The translations under genes and the position numbers were made by a program. Shown here in pieces: positions 8,915-17,289 of a stretch of DNA of 64,000 nt. The DNA is from JBOGXA01 sp050694175 (GTDB lineage: Bacteria > Actinomycetota > CADDZG01 > WHSQ01), in NCBI GenBank assembly GCA_050694175.1, contig JBOGXA010000010.1, positions 1 through 64,000 of the forward strand. The letters are read 5' to 3'. Under the pieces are notes generated by a model. The model was given only the letters and a program-made list of their open reading frames with translations, had not been told where the DNA came from and did no database searches. Within the stretch, counting starts at the first letter, position 1. The number at the start of each line of letters is the position of its first letter.

Positions 8915-9942
8915 GCGACGCGCTAAAAGTCCTGCTCGTCGGAGCCGGCCGCGCAGGTCTGGTTCATGGTCGGAGCTTTGCCACAGGCATCCCCGGAGCG
9001 AGGCTCGCCGCAATCGCGGATCCGAGTGCCGACGCGCGGGAAAGAGCTGCTCGCGAGCTGGGTTGCGACCGATTGTTCGAAGATCCGTTGGAGGCGATTA
9101 CCGACCAGGGCATCGATGCCGTCGTGGTGGCCGGCCCCACGTTTACACACGCCGAGATCGCAGTTACCGCGCTGCAAGCGGGGGTACACGTCCTGTGTGA
9201 GAAGCCGCTGGCGTCCGACCTGGATGAGGCGAAGGCGATTGCCGACGCCGAGGCATCATCGTCCGGGTCGCTGTCGATGGCGTTTATGCGGCGTTTCGAC
9301 CGGGGGTTCAAGCGGGCCGCAGAACGCATCACGGCGGGCGACATCGGTCGACCCGTTCTCGTCCGGTCGTCGGGCCGCGGCCCGGGTCTGCCCCCGGAGT
9401 GGGCATGGGATGTGACGCGATCGGGTGGGCTCATTGCGGAGGTGAACTCGCACGACCTCGATACCGTGCGCTGGATGTCGGGACAAGAGTTCGATTCTGT
9501 GCACGCGCTTGGTCGCGCTGCCAAGCGCCCCGACATCGCCGTTCGCCATCCGGGGTTCGTGGACGTGGTGGTTGCCTCATTCGAGCTGGATGGAGGCGCG
9601 CTCGCCCAGATCGACGGCGCGTGTCCGGCGGACTACGGATACGACGCTCGGGTCGAGGTCTACGGCACCGAGGGCACGATCCTGGTCGGTGGACCCGTCC
9701 AGGAATCCGCTCTGCTCGTCCGGAAAGAGGGGGCGATTGCAGATCCGGTCGGTTCGTGGCGGGATCTCTTTGCCGATGCCTACCGAGCAGAGGATGCGCA
9801 TTTCGTCGCGGTGGCGCGCGAAGAGGCCGCTCCGGTGGGAGGCATCGAAGACGGCGTGCGAGCCCTCGAAGGAGTCATCGCCGTCAATCGATCGCTGGCA
9901 GAACGGCGTCCCATCTCGATCGAGGAGGTCAGGCCTCGGTGA
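8911..9942 (+). CDS. Gfo/Idh/MocA-family oxidoreductase
   Basis: A 343-residue NAD(P)-dependent sugar or polyol dehydrogenase. The Rossmann motif VGAGRAGLVHG is near residue 9 and the family's EKP signature is at 97-99 (CEKPLA). The C-terminal domain carries the expected GGLIAEVNSHDLDTVRW helix with the substrate-contacting His. GTG 8911 overlaps the permease stop as GTGA. It probably oxidises a ring hydroxyl of the imported sugar or inositol-like compound. Confidence 0.87.
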   Translation: MSDALKVLLVGAGRAGLVHGRSFATGIPGARLAAIADPSADARERAARELGCDRLFEDPLEAITDQGIDAVVVAGPTFTHAEIAVTALQAGVHVLCEKPLASDLDEAKAIADAEASSSGSLSMAFMRRFDRGFKRAAERITAGDIGRPVLVRSSGRGPGLPPEWAWDVTRSGGLIAEVNSHDLDTVRWMSGQEFDSVHALGRAAKRPDIAVRHPGFVDVVVASFELDGGALAQIDGACPADYGYDARVEVYGTEGTILVGGPVQESALLVRKEGAIADPVGSWRDLFADAYRAEDAHFVAVAREEAAPVGGIEDGVRALEGVIAVNRSLAERRPISIEEVRPR

Positions 9943-10886
9943 GAGCACTCCGAGTCGACGGGCCCGACGACGTCAGGGTGGTTGAGGTCCCAACCCCACG
10001 AGCTGCAGACGATGAGGTTCTGGTCCAAGTTGTGCGGGCGGCCATGTGCGCAACGGACCTTAAGCTCGTCGCACGTGGAGCAGATCCGCCGCGCGTGCCG
10101 GGCCACGAGGTGGCCGGCAGGTTGGAGAGCGGACGGTTCGTCGGCGTTCACCCCGACATCGGGTGTGGCCGCTGCGACTTCTGCCGTAACGGCTTCGAGA
10201 ATCGGTGTCCGGAAGGCGTTTCGATCGGATTGGACCGCGACGGTGGGTTCGCCCAGATGGTTTCGGTTCCGAAACGTCACGCCGTGCCACTCGATCTGGA
10301 CGTGGAGCTAGCGCCTCTGATCGAGCCGCTCGCGTGCTGTGTCCATGCGGTGCGGATGCTCCACGTCGAGGAGGGCGATCTTGCGCTGGTCGTGGGAGCG
10401 GGGCCCATGGGACTCCTGTCGATGTGGACCCTCAAAGCCCAGGGAGTAAGGGTCGGTGTTTGTCAGCGCTCGGAACAGCGCCGTCGCCTTGCGCACGAAC
10501 TGGGCGCCGACGCTGTCTTCGGGCCGGAGGATCCGGTCGAGAAGATAATGGGGGCGCCACCGCGGGTTGCGGTGGTTACCGCTCCGGGTTCTGCGGCTCT
10601 CGGGCAGGCGTTGAAATCGGTGGTCGTGGGAGGAACGGTGCACGCGTTTGCGGGGACGCCCGATGGAGCGACGGTCGACGCAAACGACGTTCACTACCGT
10701 CACCTCTCGCTGATCGGGAGCACCGGGTCCACCGTGTCCGACTACGAACGAGCGGCTCAACTCGTGTCTTCGGGTTTTGTGCCGCTTGAGCGCCTGCCGA
10801 CGACGACAGTCTCACTCGACGAGTTGCCCGACCTGCTGAGAGGTGAGCGAAAGAACTCGGCCATGAAAGTTCTCGTTTCCCCGTAA
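9939..10886 (+). CDS. Zinc-dependent medium-chain alcohol dehydrogenase
   Basis: A 315-residue MDR enzyme. The catalytic zinc site is indicated by CATD near 37 and GHEVAG near 58. The structural zinc site is CGRCDFCRNGFENRC (about 76-90), and the cofactor motif is VGAGPMG. GTG 9939 gives a 4-nt overlap with the preceding oxidoreductase. It is a little shorter than threonine or sorbitol dehydrogenases (about 340). Role inferred: a second oxidation step in the sugar pathway. Confidence 0.85.
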   Translation: MRALRVDGPDDVRVVEVPTPRAADDEVLVQVVRAAMCATDLKLVARGADPPRVPGHEVAGRLESGRFVGVHPDIGCGRCDFCRNGFENRCPEGVSIGLDRDGGFAQMVSVPKRHAVPLDLDVELAPLIEPLACCVHAVRMLHVEEGDLALVVGAGPMGLLSMWTLKAQGVRVGVCQRSEQRRRLAHELGADAVFGPEDPVEKIMGAPPRVAVVTAPGSAALGQALKSVVVGGTVHAFAGTPDGATVDANDVHYRHLSLIGSTGSTVSDYERAAQLVSSGFVPLERLPTTTVSLDELPDLLRGERKNSAMKVLVSP

Positions 10887-10898
10887 GGAGACTGCGCC

Positions 10899-11453
10899 GT
10901 GGAAGAAGTTGTTCCGTTTACGACGCTCCTAGACCTCGCAACTGGTGAGCTGGACGCCGATCGAGAGCCGACCGTACAGACCCTTGAGGACCTCGACGGG
11001 TTCTTTCGGCAGTCGACCGCGGGGGGCGGCGTCGTTTATCGCGTCTATCCCATCCCGGTTCCGGAGACGAACTCTGAGGTCATGTGCTCGACAACAGTCA
11101 TGGAGCCCGGCGAGGTCGAGGGCGAGTTCTATCTGACGAAGGGGCACTTCCATGTGCAGAGAGATCGTTCCGAGATCTACATCGGTCTCGCGGGAGAAGG
11201 ACGGTTGGTGATGGCAACCGAAGACGGTCGTCACATCGTCGAACCGATGCGTCGAGGAACCGTCAATTACATCCCCGGAGGGTGGGCGCACCGGAGCGTT
11301 AACGTCGGAGACGATCAGCTGGTCTTCTTCGCCGCCTACATCGGGGACGCCGGTCACGACTACGAGACCATCAAGCGCAAGGGTTTTCCTGTCCTCGTCA
11401 TGAAGGGTCAGAGCGGACCAGAGATCGTTGCCAACCCCGGCTACAAGAGGTGA
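10899..11453 (+). CDS. Cupin-type glucose-6-phosphate isomerase family protein
   Basis: A 184-residue single-domain cupin of the archaeal-type phosphoglucose isomerase family. Expected metal ligands are seen in KGHFHVQRDRSEIYIG (His, His, Glu) and GGWAHRSVN (His). TKGHFH and YIGLAGEG are strong family marks. In this operon it may isomerise a different phosphorylated sugar from glucose-6-phosphate. It starts at GTG 10899 with AAGGAG 8 nt upstream, 12 nt after the dehydrogenase gene. Confidence 0.85.
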   Translation: MEEVVPFTTLLDLATGELDADREPTVQTLEDLDGFFRQSTAGGGVVYRVYPIPVPETNSEVMCSTTVMEPGEVEGEFYLTKGHFHVQRDRSEIYIGLAGEGRLVMATEDGRHIVEPMRRGTVNYIPGGWAHRSVNVGDDQLVFFAAYIGDAGHDYETIKRKGFPVLVMKGQSGPEIVANPGYKR

Positions 11454-11456
11454 GCT

Positions 11457-12974
11457 ATGGCCCTGTTCGTTGGGTGTGACCTCGGGACGCTGGGCACCAA
11501 GGTTGCCGTCGTCGACTACGAGGGAACGATCCTGGGCTCGGCCTTCGAAGAAGTGGAGCTTCGGTACCCACAGCCGGGGTGGGTAGAGCAAGATTTCGGC
11601 GACATAGAGAGCTCGGCGCATCGGACGATTCAGACCGCCCTGTCCAAGAGTGGACGTGCGGAAGAGGTGGCGGGCGTCGCCTTCTCGGGCCAGATGGCCG
11701 GCGTCGGCGGCATCGACTCACGCTACGAACCCGCCACGCACTACGACTCGTGGCTGGATACACGCTGCGAGCCCTACATCAAGCACATGAGTGAGGCTGC
11801 CGACCGGATCACCGAGTTGTCGGGCTGTCCTCCGACCTACAGCCATGGACCGAAGATCCTGTGGTGGCAGCGGGAGGAGCCCGACCGGTTCCGAGATGTC
11901 GCACGTTTCGTGGTGCCCGGCGCCTATGTTGCCGGGAGGCTGTGCGGACTGAGCGGAGATGACGCTTACATCGACCGCACGTATCTCCACTTTTCGAACC
12001 TGTCGGATACGGAGAACGCCGGGTGGTCCGAGGAGCTCATCGAAGCCTTCGACATCGAAGACCGGATCCTTCCGAGGATCGTCGATCCTCTTGACGTCGT
12101 AGGCGAGGTAACCCGGACCGGCGCGCAGGCCACCGGGCTACCGGAGGGAACACCGGTCGCCGCCGGAGCTGGCGATCAGACCGCAGCGTCACTCGGCGCG
12201 GCCGTCGTCCGTCCCGGGCAGGCGTTCGACTCTGCGGGGACAGCCAGTGTCTTCGCAATGTGCATGGACCGGTTCGCCCCCGACGTTGAGCACCGCACTC
12301 TCATGGCAACGCACTCCGTAATAGAAGGCACGTACATCGCGCTCGCGTTCATCAATGGAGGGGGACTTGCCCTGAGGTGGTTCCGCGACGAGGTGATGCC
12401 CGAGCTTCGAGACGACCCTGGTGCCTACGCACGTCTCGATGAGTTGGCGGCCGGCGTCGAGGCGGGATCGGGAGGGCTGCTCTGGTTTCCCCACACACAC
12501 GGCAGAGTGTTGCCTCCACAACCGAAGGCGCGCGGCAGCTGGGTAGGGCTCACCTCCGCTCACAAACGGGGGCACCTGTTCCGGTCACTGCTGGAAGGCA
12601 TCGCCTATGAGTACGCAGAATGGGCCCGGCTCGCTGCGGAGGCCGCGGGGGGTAGCGAGCTCGCAGAGGCGCGTGCTCTCGGCGGTGGGGCAGCGTCGGG
12701 ATTGTGGAACGGCATCAAGGCGAGCGTTCTCGGAATCAATTGGCTCCCGATGGTTCGCCAGGAATGTGGCGTGCTCGGCGACGCGCTAGTCGCCGCCGCC
12801 GCAACCGGCCACGTCGGCGATCTTGCCGCCACCGCCGAGAAATGGCAGCAGACGGGAGAAGCCGTGGAACCCGACCCCGATGAACACCGGAAATACCGGG
12901 TCCTGCTCAGTGCGTATCGTGAACTCGGAGAGAGGTTGACCCCCGTCTTCGAACGACTGGGAGCCGCGACATGA
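11457..12974 (+). CDS. FGGY-family carbohydrate kinase (xylulokinase-like)
   Basis: A 505-residue kinase of the ASKHA superfamily, within the usual 480-520 range. The N-terminal phosphate loop CDLGTLGTKVAVVD starts at about residue 6. QPGWVEQDF, GAGDQTAASLGA (about 237) and the C-terminal ALGGGAASGLWNGIKASVLG are typical. It would phosphorylate the keto-sugar formed by the dehydrogenases. The preceding gene ends 3 nt upstream and the next overlaps by 4 nt, so the three are probably one translational unit. Confidence 0.9.
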   Translation: MALFVGCDLGTLGTKVAVVDYEGTILGSAFEEVELRYPQPGWVEQDFGDIESSAHRTIQTALSKSGRAEEVAGVAFSGQMAGVGGIDSRYEPATHYDSWLDTRCEPYIKHMSEAADRITELSGCPPTYSHGPKILWWQREEPDRFRDVARFVVPGAYVAGRLCGLSGDDAYIDRTYLHFSNLSDTENAGWSEELIEAFDIEDRILPRIVDPLDVVGEVTRTGAQATGLPEGTPVAAGAGDQTAASLGAAVVRPGQAFDSAGTASVFAMCMDRFAPDVEHRTLMATHSVIEGTYIALAFINGGGLALRWFRDEVMPELRDDPGAYARLDELAAGVEAGSGGLLWFPHTHGRVLPPQPKARGSWVGLTSAHKRGHLFRSLLEGIAYEYAEWARLAAEAAGGSELAEARALGGGAASGLWNGIKASVLGINWLPMVRQECGVLGDALVAAAATGHVGDLAATAEKWQQTGEAVEPDPDEHRKYRVLLSAYRELGERLTPVFERLGAAT

Positions 12975-13885
12975 TCGAAGTGGCAATTACCCCCCGTTCG
13001 TTCCGACAGACTCCGGGACCACACCACGATCTTCTCGAAAAGCGATCCTTGAAGGCGCGCTTTCCCGACAGCGACGCACCACTAAGTGCCGGAGCCCTGG
13101 CGGCGTTCGTCACCGGATGCCCTGCACTCATCGTGGGGACGGACGAAGTCGATGCGCAGGTAATGGATGCGGGGCCCCTCGAAATAGTGGTCAAGTACGG
13201 CACGGGGATGGACAACGTCGACATCGGGGCTGCCCGGGCTCGAGGGGTGCGCGTCGAATCGACGGCCGGAGCCAACTCCCGGTCCGTGGCCGAACTGACG
13301 CTTGGCCTGATGCTCGCCCTCGCCCGGAACATCGCGTGGCACGACCGAGGGGTGCGATCGGGCTCATGGGCGAGGCACACGGGGCTCGAGCTCGAGGGTA
13401 AGCGGTTGGGCATAGTGGGATTCGGCTCGGTCGGCCGAAAGGTTGCGAGGATCGCCCGCGCCTTGGGAATGGAGGTAATAATCCACGATCCCTACGTCAA
13501 TGCCGGGATCGGGCACAGCTCCTTACGGGAGGTGTTGTCGAACAGCGACGTCGTGTCGCTGCACCTTCCCCTCAACGATGAGACACGTGGAGTCATCGGA
13601 GGCGATGAACTGGCATTGATGAAAGCGGGCGCGCTCCTCGTGAATACGGCACGCGGGGGACTGGTCGACGAGGAAGCACTTGCGGTAGCCCTCGAAGCCG
13701 GTCGGTTGGGAGGCGCGGCGTTCGACGTGTTCTCGACCGAGCCTCCCGGCGACTCGCCACTGCTTCATCTCGAGAACTTCATTGCCAGTCCGCATACGGG
13801 CGCGGCGACACACGAGGCGATCCGGCGGGCAAGCTTGGAAGCCGTGGAGAAGGTGGTCGCGTTGTTCGCAACGGAGGCCCAATGA
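12971..13885 (+). CDS. D-2-hydroxyacid dehydrogenase (phosphoglycerate dehydrogenase-like)
   Basis: A 304-residue NAD-dependent 2-hydroxyacid dehydrogenase. The cofactor motif GFGSVGRKVARIA begins near 151. NTARGGLVDEEAL supplies the conserved Arg. The catalytic His is in ASPHTGAAT near the end, and a conserved Glu sits in STEPP. ATG 12971 overlaps the kinase stop. It would reduce or oxidise a short 2-oxo/2-hydroxy acid such as glyoxylate or a product of aldol cleavage. The ACT domain of SerA is absent. Confidence 0.87.
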   Translation: MIEVAITPRSFRQTPGPHHDLLEKRSLKARFPDSDAPLSAGALAAFVTGCPALIVGTDEVDAQVMDAGPLEIVVKYGTGMDNVDIGAARARGVRVESTAGANSRSVAELTLGLMLALARNIAWHDRGVRSGSWARHTGLELEGKRLGIVGFGSVGRKVARIARALGMEVIIHDPYVNAGIGHSSLREVLSNSDVVSLHLPLNDETRGVIGGDELALMKAGALLVNTARGGLVDEEALAVALEAGRLGGAAFDVFSTEPPGDSPLLHLENFIASPHTGAATHEAIRRASLEAVEKVVALFATEAQ

Positions 13886-13911
13886 ACCGCGGCCCCGGCT
13901 TTCTGGAAGCG

Positions 13912-14526
13912 TCAGCCGAGGGATGCGACAAAAGCGCGGGCTCGCCGGGTAACCTCGACCAGTCGCCCACTTTCCACTACTTCTCGGGGGGCCAGCTTGG
14001 ATCCCGCGTAGACGGCCGGGCAGCCAGCATCGAGAAACTCGCGGGCGTTCTCCTCGCTCACTCCTCCAGATGGGATAAACGCGATGTCTGGATACGGCCC
14101 TCTCAGATCTCTTATGTAGCCGGGACCACCCAGGCCGGCCGGGAAGATCTTGATTGCGGTTGCGCCTGCATCGACGGCCGCCGCCACCTCGGTCGGCGTC
14201 AGTGCGCCCAGCACCACCGGTACCCCTGCGTCATGGCACACATCGACGATCTCTGGCCTCATCGCCGGTGACACGATGAACGCGGCTCCGGCGTCTATCG
14301 CAGACCGCGCCTGCTCGGGATGGAGCACTGTTCCGGCACCGATATACGCGTCGCTGGAGGTAGCAGTGCGTATCAGCGACAGGACGTCGGGGATCGTGAA
14401 CGTGAACTCGACGCAGCGCACTCCGCCCTTGGCGAATGCATCTGCCAGGGCAACTGGATCCGGAACGCGCGACGCCCTTAGTACTGCGACGACACGATCG
14501 GCACGCACGACATCAAACACATCCAT
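13912..14526 (-). CDS. eda: 2-keto-3-deoxy-6-phosphogluconate (KDPG) aldolase-like protein
   Basis: A 204-residue class I aldolase of the KDPG/KHG family. The proton-transfer Glu lies in VEFTF (Glu40), the Schiff-base Lys in AIKIFPA (Lys126), and the phosphate-binding FIPSGGVS follows. It cleaves KDPG-type keto-deoxy acids to pyruvate and an aldehyde or aldehyde phosphate. It is the only gene in this cluster on the minus strand, with 26 nt to the dehydrogenase stop and 32 nt to the next + gene, so it needs its own promoter from the right. Confidence 0.9.
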   Translation of the reverse strand: MDVFDVVRADRVVAVLRASRVPDPVALADAFAKGGVRCVEFTFTIPDVLSLIRTATSSDAYIGAGTVLHPEQARSAIDAGAAFIVSPAMRPEIVDVCHDAGVPVVLGALTPTEVAAAVDAGATAIKIFPAGLGGPGYIRDLRGPYPDIAFIPSGGVSEENAREFLDAGCPAVYAGSKLAPREVVESGRLVEVTRRARAFVASLG

Positions 14527-14558
14527 GGAATGCGAGGCTAGCAGGGGAGGGTGACGCT

Positions 14559-14933
14559 TTGAGAACGACGAGTTTCGCCGTCGGGGCTGACGGAGTTGTC
14601 GCTGCTGTCATCGACCGCCCGGCGTGGCAGCAGTTTGAGGTATATGACGAAAAACCGCTCAGGGGGGTGCGCCTCTTCGAGATCGACGAGGTGTCGGGAG
14701 CCGAATTCCAGATGGTCGAGATCGCGGCCGGGGGCCACTTCGCGATGCACACCAGCCCCGACGTGGCGTTCTGCCAGATCGTGCGCGGGCGCGGCAAGCT
14801 CGGTATGCCCGACGATCGGGAAGTGGAGTATCGGGGGCCGGAGCTGTATATCTTTCATCCTGGATCACTCCACGATTGGCACGATATCGAGGAAGACACC
14901 CTGCTGTCCGTCTGTTTGATCCGACAAGGGTGA
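14559..14933 (+). CDS. Small cupin-domain protein
   Basis: A 124-residue single cupin barrel (GGHFAMHTSPDVAFCQIVRGRGKLG, then FHPGSLHDWHDIEEDTLL). It starts at TTG 14559 because AGGGGAGGG lies just upstream and frames further upstream run into the aldolase on the other strand. Small cupins of this kind act as sugar isomerases, epimerases or ligand binders. No specific reaction can be assigned. It overlaps the HAD gene by 4 nt. Confidence 0.75.
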   Translation: MRTTSFAVGADGVVAAVIDRPAWQQFEVYDEKPLRGVRLFEIDEVSGAEFQMVEIAAGGHFAMHTSPDVAFCQIVRGRGKLGMPDDREVEYRGPELYIFHPGSLHDWHDIEEDTLLSVCLIRQG

Positions 14934-15580
14934 CGCCGGGCGGAGTGGTTTTCGATCTCGACGGGGTTCTGGTCGATTCGGAGCGAGTGTGCTACGAGCT
15001 AGCCCTTCGCGTCGCTCGCGAGGCCGGTGCGGATCTTCCCGAATCTGCTTATGCACAGTTCGTCGGTGCCGCGCCCTCGGAGTTCTGGGCGTGGATGCGC
15101 GACCATTTTGCGCTGAAGGAGACCACGGAACAACTTCTCGATAACAAACAAGGGGAGCTGCTTGAGTGGTATCGCACGCCGGTATGGATGCCGGGAGCTA
15201 TGAGACTGGTGGAATCACTGACCGATGCTGGGGTGCCCTGCGCAGTCGCGTCCTCTTCGCCGCGTAGTTTCATCGAGGCGGCTTTGTCCGCAGGGAGCCT
15301 GGAAGCGCGTATCCGGGTGGTGGTATCTGTCGACGACCCCGACCTGGTTCGTCCTAAGCCTAATCCCGACGTCTACCTGCAGGCGTGTCGCAAACTCCGT
15401 ATTGAGCCCGCTCGGTGCGTGGCCATTGAGGACTCACCCACAGGCGCGCTGGCGGCCCAGTCGGCAGGGTTGCGCGTAATTGTGGCTCCCAACGAGTGGA
15501 CGCGAGGGGAATCCTTTCCCAGCGCAGTGGAACGCGTCGAGGGTCTCGAGGCATTGATAGCGCGGGCACCCAACATCTAG
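14930..15580 (+). CDS. HAD-superfamily phosphatase/phosphomutase
   Basis: A 216-residue HAD hydrolase of the beta-phosphoglucomutase-like group. Motif I DLDGVLVDS holds the nucleophile Asp9 and acid/base Asp11. Motif II is ASSSPRS, motif III Lys is in KPNPDVY, and motif IV is IEDSPTGALAAQSAG. It probably dephosphorylates or interconverts a sugar phosphate of this pathway. GTG 14930 overlaps the cupin stop codon. It is the last gene of the left cluster. Confidence 0.87.
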   Translation: MTPGGVVFDLDGVLVDSERVCYELALRVAREAGADLPESAYAQFVGAAPSEFWAWMRDHFALKETTEQLLDNKQGELLEWYRTPVWMPGAMRLVESLTDAGVPCAVASSSPRSFIEAALSAGSLEARIRVVVSVDDPDLVRPKPNPDVYLQACRKLRIEPARCVAIEDSPTGALAAQSAGLRVIVAPNEWTRGESFPSAVERVEGLEALIARAPNI

Positions 15581-15868
15581 TTCTCGGGCCAGGCTGTTCC
15601 TCACGCCGATCGGCTACGTCTCGTGGGCAGGGTCCAGGTTAGTTCGCGAGGCTCTGCAGTCTGTTGGTACCGACCACTCGAGATAGCTCAAGGGGCATCC
15701 CGCAATACTTGGGCACCGCGGAGGCATGCCCGACATTTTTCGGGCCATATTCGGGCCATGCGGCGCGCTCATGAGTTCGCAAGGATCGACAGAGTGTGTT
15801 ACTGGAAATAGTCGGCGAGCGGGCAGAACACGAAAAAGAGCGCAGGTCAGGCGATGCTCCTCATCACT
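15581..15868. other. Gene-free right end of the left element
   Basis: No convincing gene is seen. The stretch holds a 23-nt motif at 15741-15763 (CGGGCCATATTCGGGCC, then ATGCGG) that recurs with three changes at 36765-36787. In both places it lies 104-106 nt before a tRNA-Gly 3' fragment. The shared layout suggests an arm of an integrative-element attachment region. Confidence 0.5.
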
Positions 15869-15912
15869 TTTGCCAGGGTGAGGGTCGCCGGTTCGAGTCC
15901 GGTCGCCCGCTC
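15869..15912 (+). tRNA. tRNA-Gly(GCC) 3' fragment, copy 1 (probable attachment site)
   Basis: The 44-nt sequence reads anticodon loop TTGCCAG, arm GGTGA, variable GGGTC, T arm GCCGG-TTCGAGT-CCGGT, acceptor CGCCCGC and T. The 5' half is missing (no GCGGGCG strand and no TCACC arm), and no CCA follows. It is 43/44 identical to the copy at 36891-36934. It is interpreted as an att duplicate left by site-specific integration at a tRNA-Gly gene, not as a functional tRNA. Confidence 0.75.
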
Positions 15913-15978
15913 GGATGAAAACGGCAGTCAGGGACCTTATGGCCCTGAGTCGCGTCTTAGGAGAGGGCCTGTCGCAAG

Positions 15979-16374
15979 TCACGCCTGAGAGGACGACCCC
16001 GCCAGCACCGCGATCGCGTCGATCTCTATCTTCATCCCGGCCGGCAACCCAACGTACGTCGTGCGCGCTGGATAAGGCTCCGAGAACATCGTCCGGTAGA
16101 CCTCGTTCATCGCTTCGAAGTCGTCGGTATCGGTCAGGAACACGCCTGTTCGGATGACGTCTTCAAGTGTCGCTCCGTTCGCAGCTAGAACCGCGGCCAC
16201 GTTTTTCAGCGCACGCCGTGTCTGCTCAGCGACGCCGTCGCCGACGAGTTCGCCAGTGACGGGGTCGAAGCCGCCCTGACCGGCAGCCGCAACTACCGCC
16301 CCGATCCTCGCACTCTGCGAGTAGGGCCCCACGGGCTTCGGCGCATCGTCGGTACGGCCCCCGATTCGGGACAT
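15979..16374 (-). CDS. ridA: RidA family enamine/imine deaminase
   Basis: A 131-residue RidA/YjgF/UK114 protein. GPYSQSARIG, AGQGGFDPVTGELV and the C-terminal PARTTYVGLP with its substrate-binding Arg are all present. It hydrolyses reactive enamine/imine intermediates of amino-acid or amine breakdown. It ends 12 nt after the IclR gene's stop in the same direction, so the two may share a transcript. Its presence fits a nitrogen-containing substrate for the island. Confidence 0.9.
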   Translation of the reverse strand: MSRIGGRTDDAPKPVGPYSQSARIGAVVAAAGQGGFDPVTGELVGDGVAEQTRRALKNVAAVLAANGATLEDVIRTGVFLTDTDDFEAMNEVYRTMFSEPYPARTTYVGLPAGMKIEIDAIAVLAGSSSQA

Positions 16375-16386
16375 TCCCTCCCCCCG

Positions 16387-17178
16387 TCAAACGACGGACT
16401 CGATGTCGCTCAGATGTCTCGAGATATCGAGCGCGCTCCTGGCAACGACTGGTCCGGCAGCAACTGCGAGCTTCTTAGAGAATCGCGACGAAGGTGCGGA
16501 GACGGAAATCGCAGCGATCGGCTCGCCCCGATGCGTACGAACAGCGGCGCCGACGCAGCGGACTCCCTCCTCGTTCTCCACGTCGTCAATTGCGAAGTCC
16601 TGACGACCGCACCTGTCGAGTTCTTTCAGGAGCATCTCTTTATCCGTGTGGGTGCGGCTCGTTCTTCGCTCCAGGGTCAGGTTCGCCACGATCGCCTTAC
16701 GCTCCGACTCTGGGAGTGCGGCGAGGTACGCCTTCCCCAACCCTGTGCAATGCAAGTTGGCAACATCACCGATACGGGAGGCAAGTCGGACCAATCGGGC
16801 ACTTTCGACCTTGTCGATATAGACCATGGAGAAACCGACGGGAACCGCGAGGTGCACGGTCTCTCCGGTCTCGTCCCTGAGTCTGTGAAGGTACTCAGTC
16901 GCGACGTTGCGCAAGTCGCCTTCCTGAGCAACGGCCCGCGCCAGGGAAAGAAACCTAAAGCCGAGCGAGTAGCGCTCCGAGGCCTGATTCTGAAGCACGT
17001 AGCCACGCTCCCTGAGCGTACTGAGGACACGGAAAACACTGCTTTTGGGCAGCCTGATCGAAGACGCGAGTCCGGTAATGGTGACACCGTCCGGATATTG
17101 GGCCAGAGCCTCGAGAACGTCTATGGCCCTATCGAGCGACTTGACGTGCGATGAATTGCGCTCGATTCGTGCGTTCAC
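16387..17178 (-). CDS. IclR-family transcriptional regulator (first)
   Basis: A 263-residue IclR regulator. The N-terminal winged HTH (ITGLASSIRLPKSSVFRVLSTLRERGYV) is followed by the GAF-like effector domain (DKVESARLVRLASRIGD, LHCTGLGKAYLAAL). GTG 17178 is preferred because a GAGGA ribosome site precedes it and the length then fits the family. ATG 17250 would add 24 residues without family character. An inverted repeat at 17252-17266 lies in the divergent promoter region, so autoregulation and control of the + strand operon are likely. Confidence 0.88.
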   Translation of the reverse strand: MNARIERNSSHVKSLDRAIDVLEALAQYPDGVTITGLASSIRLPKSSVFRVLSTLRERGYVLQNQASERYSLGFRFLSLARAVAQEGDLRNVATEYLHRLRDETGETVHLAVPVGFSMVYIDKVESARLVRLASRIGDVANLHCTGLGKAYLAALPESERKAIVANLTLERRTSRTHTDKEMLLKELDRCGRQDFAIDDVENEEGVRCVGAAVRTHRGEPIAAISVSAPSSRFSKKLAVAAGPVVARSALDISRHLSDIESVV

Positions 17179-17212
17179 TCTGGTCCTCGCTCTCGACTTC
17201 GGTGCGCCGGCA

Positions 17213-17266
17213 TTGTCTTGATCGTCCCAAGGCGGGTACAGTTTATGCATTCAGAACGATGTTCTG
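17213..17266 (+). promoter_or_regulatory. Candidate promoter with IclR-type operator CAGAAC-GAT-GTTCTG
   Basis: A perfect 6-bp inverted repeat with 3-nt spacer occupies 17252-17266. TTGTCT (17213-17218) and TACAGT (17237-17242) are spaced 18 nt apart and could be -35/-10 elements for the creatininase-kinase operon. The same core AGAAC-N3-GTTCT recurs at 19062-19074 in the same position relative to a promoter-like pair. Confidence 0.6.
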
Positions 17267-17289
17267 CAATCAGGAACAGGAGGTTTCTT

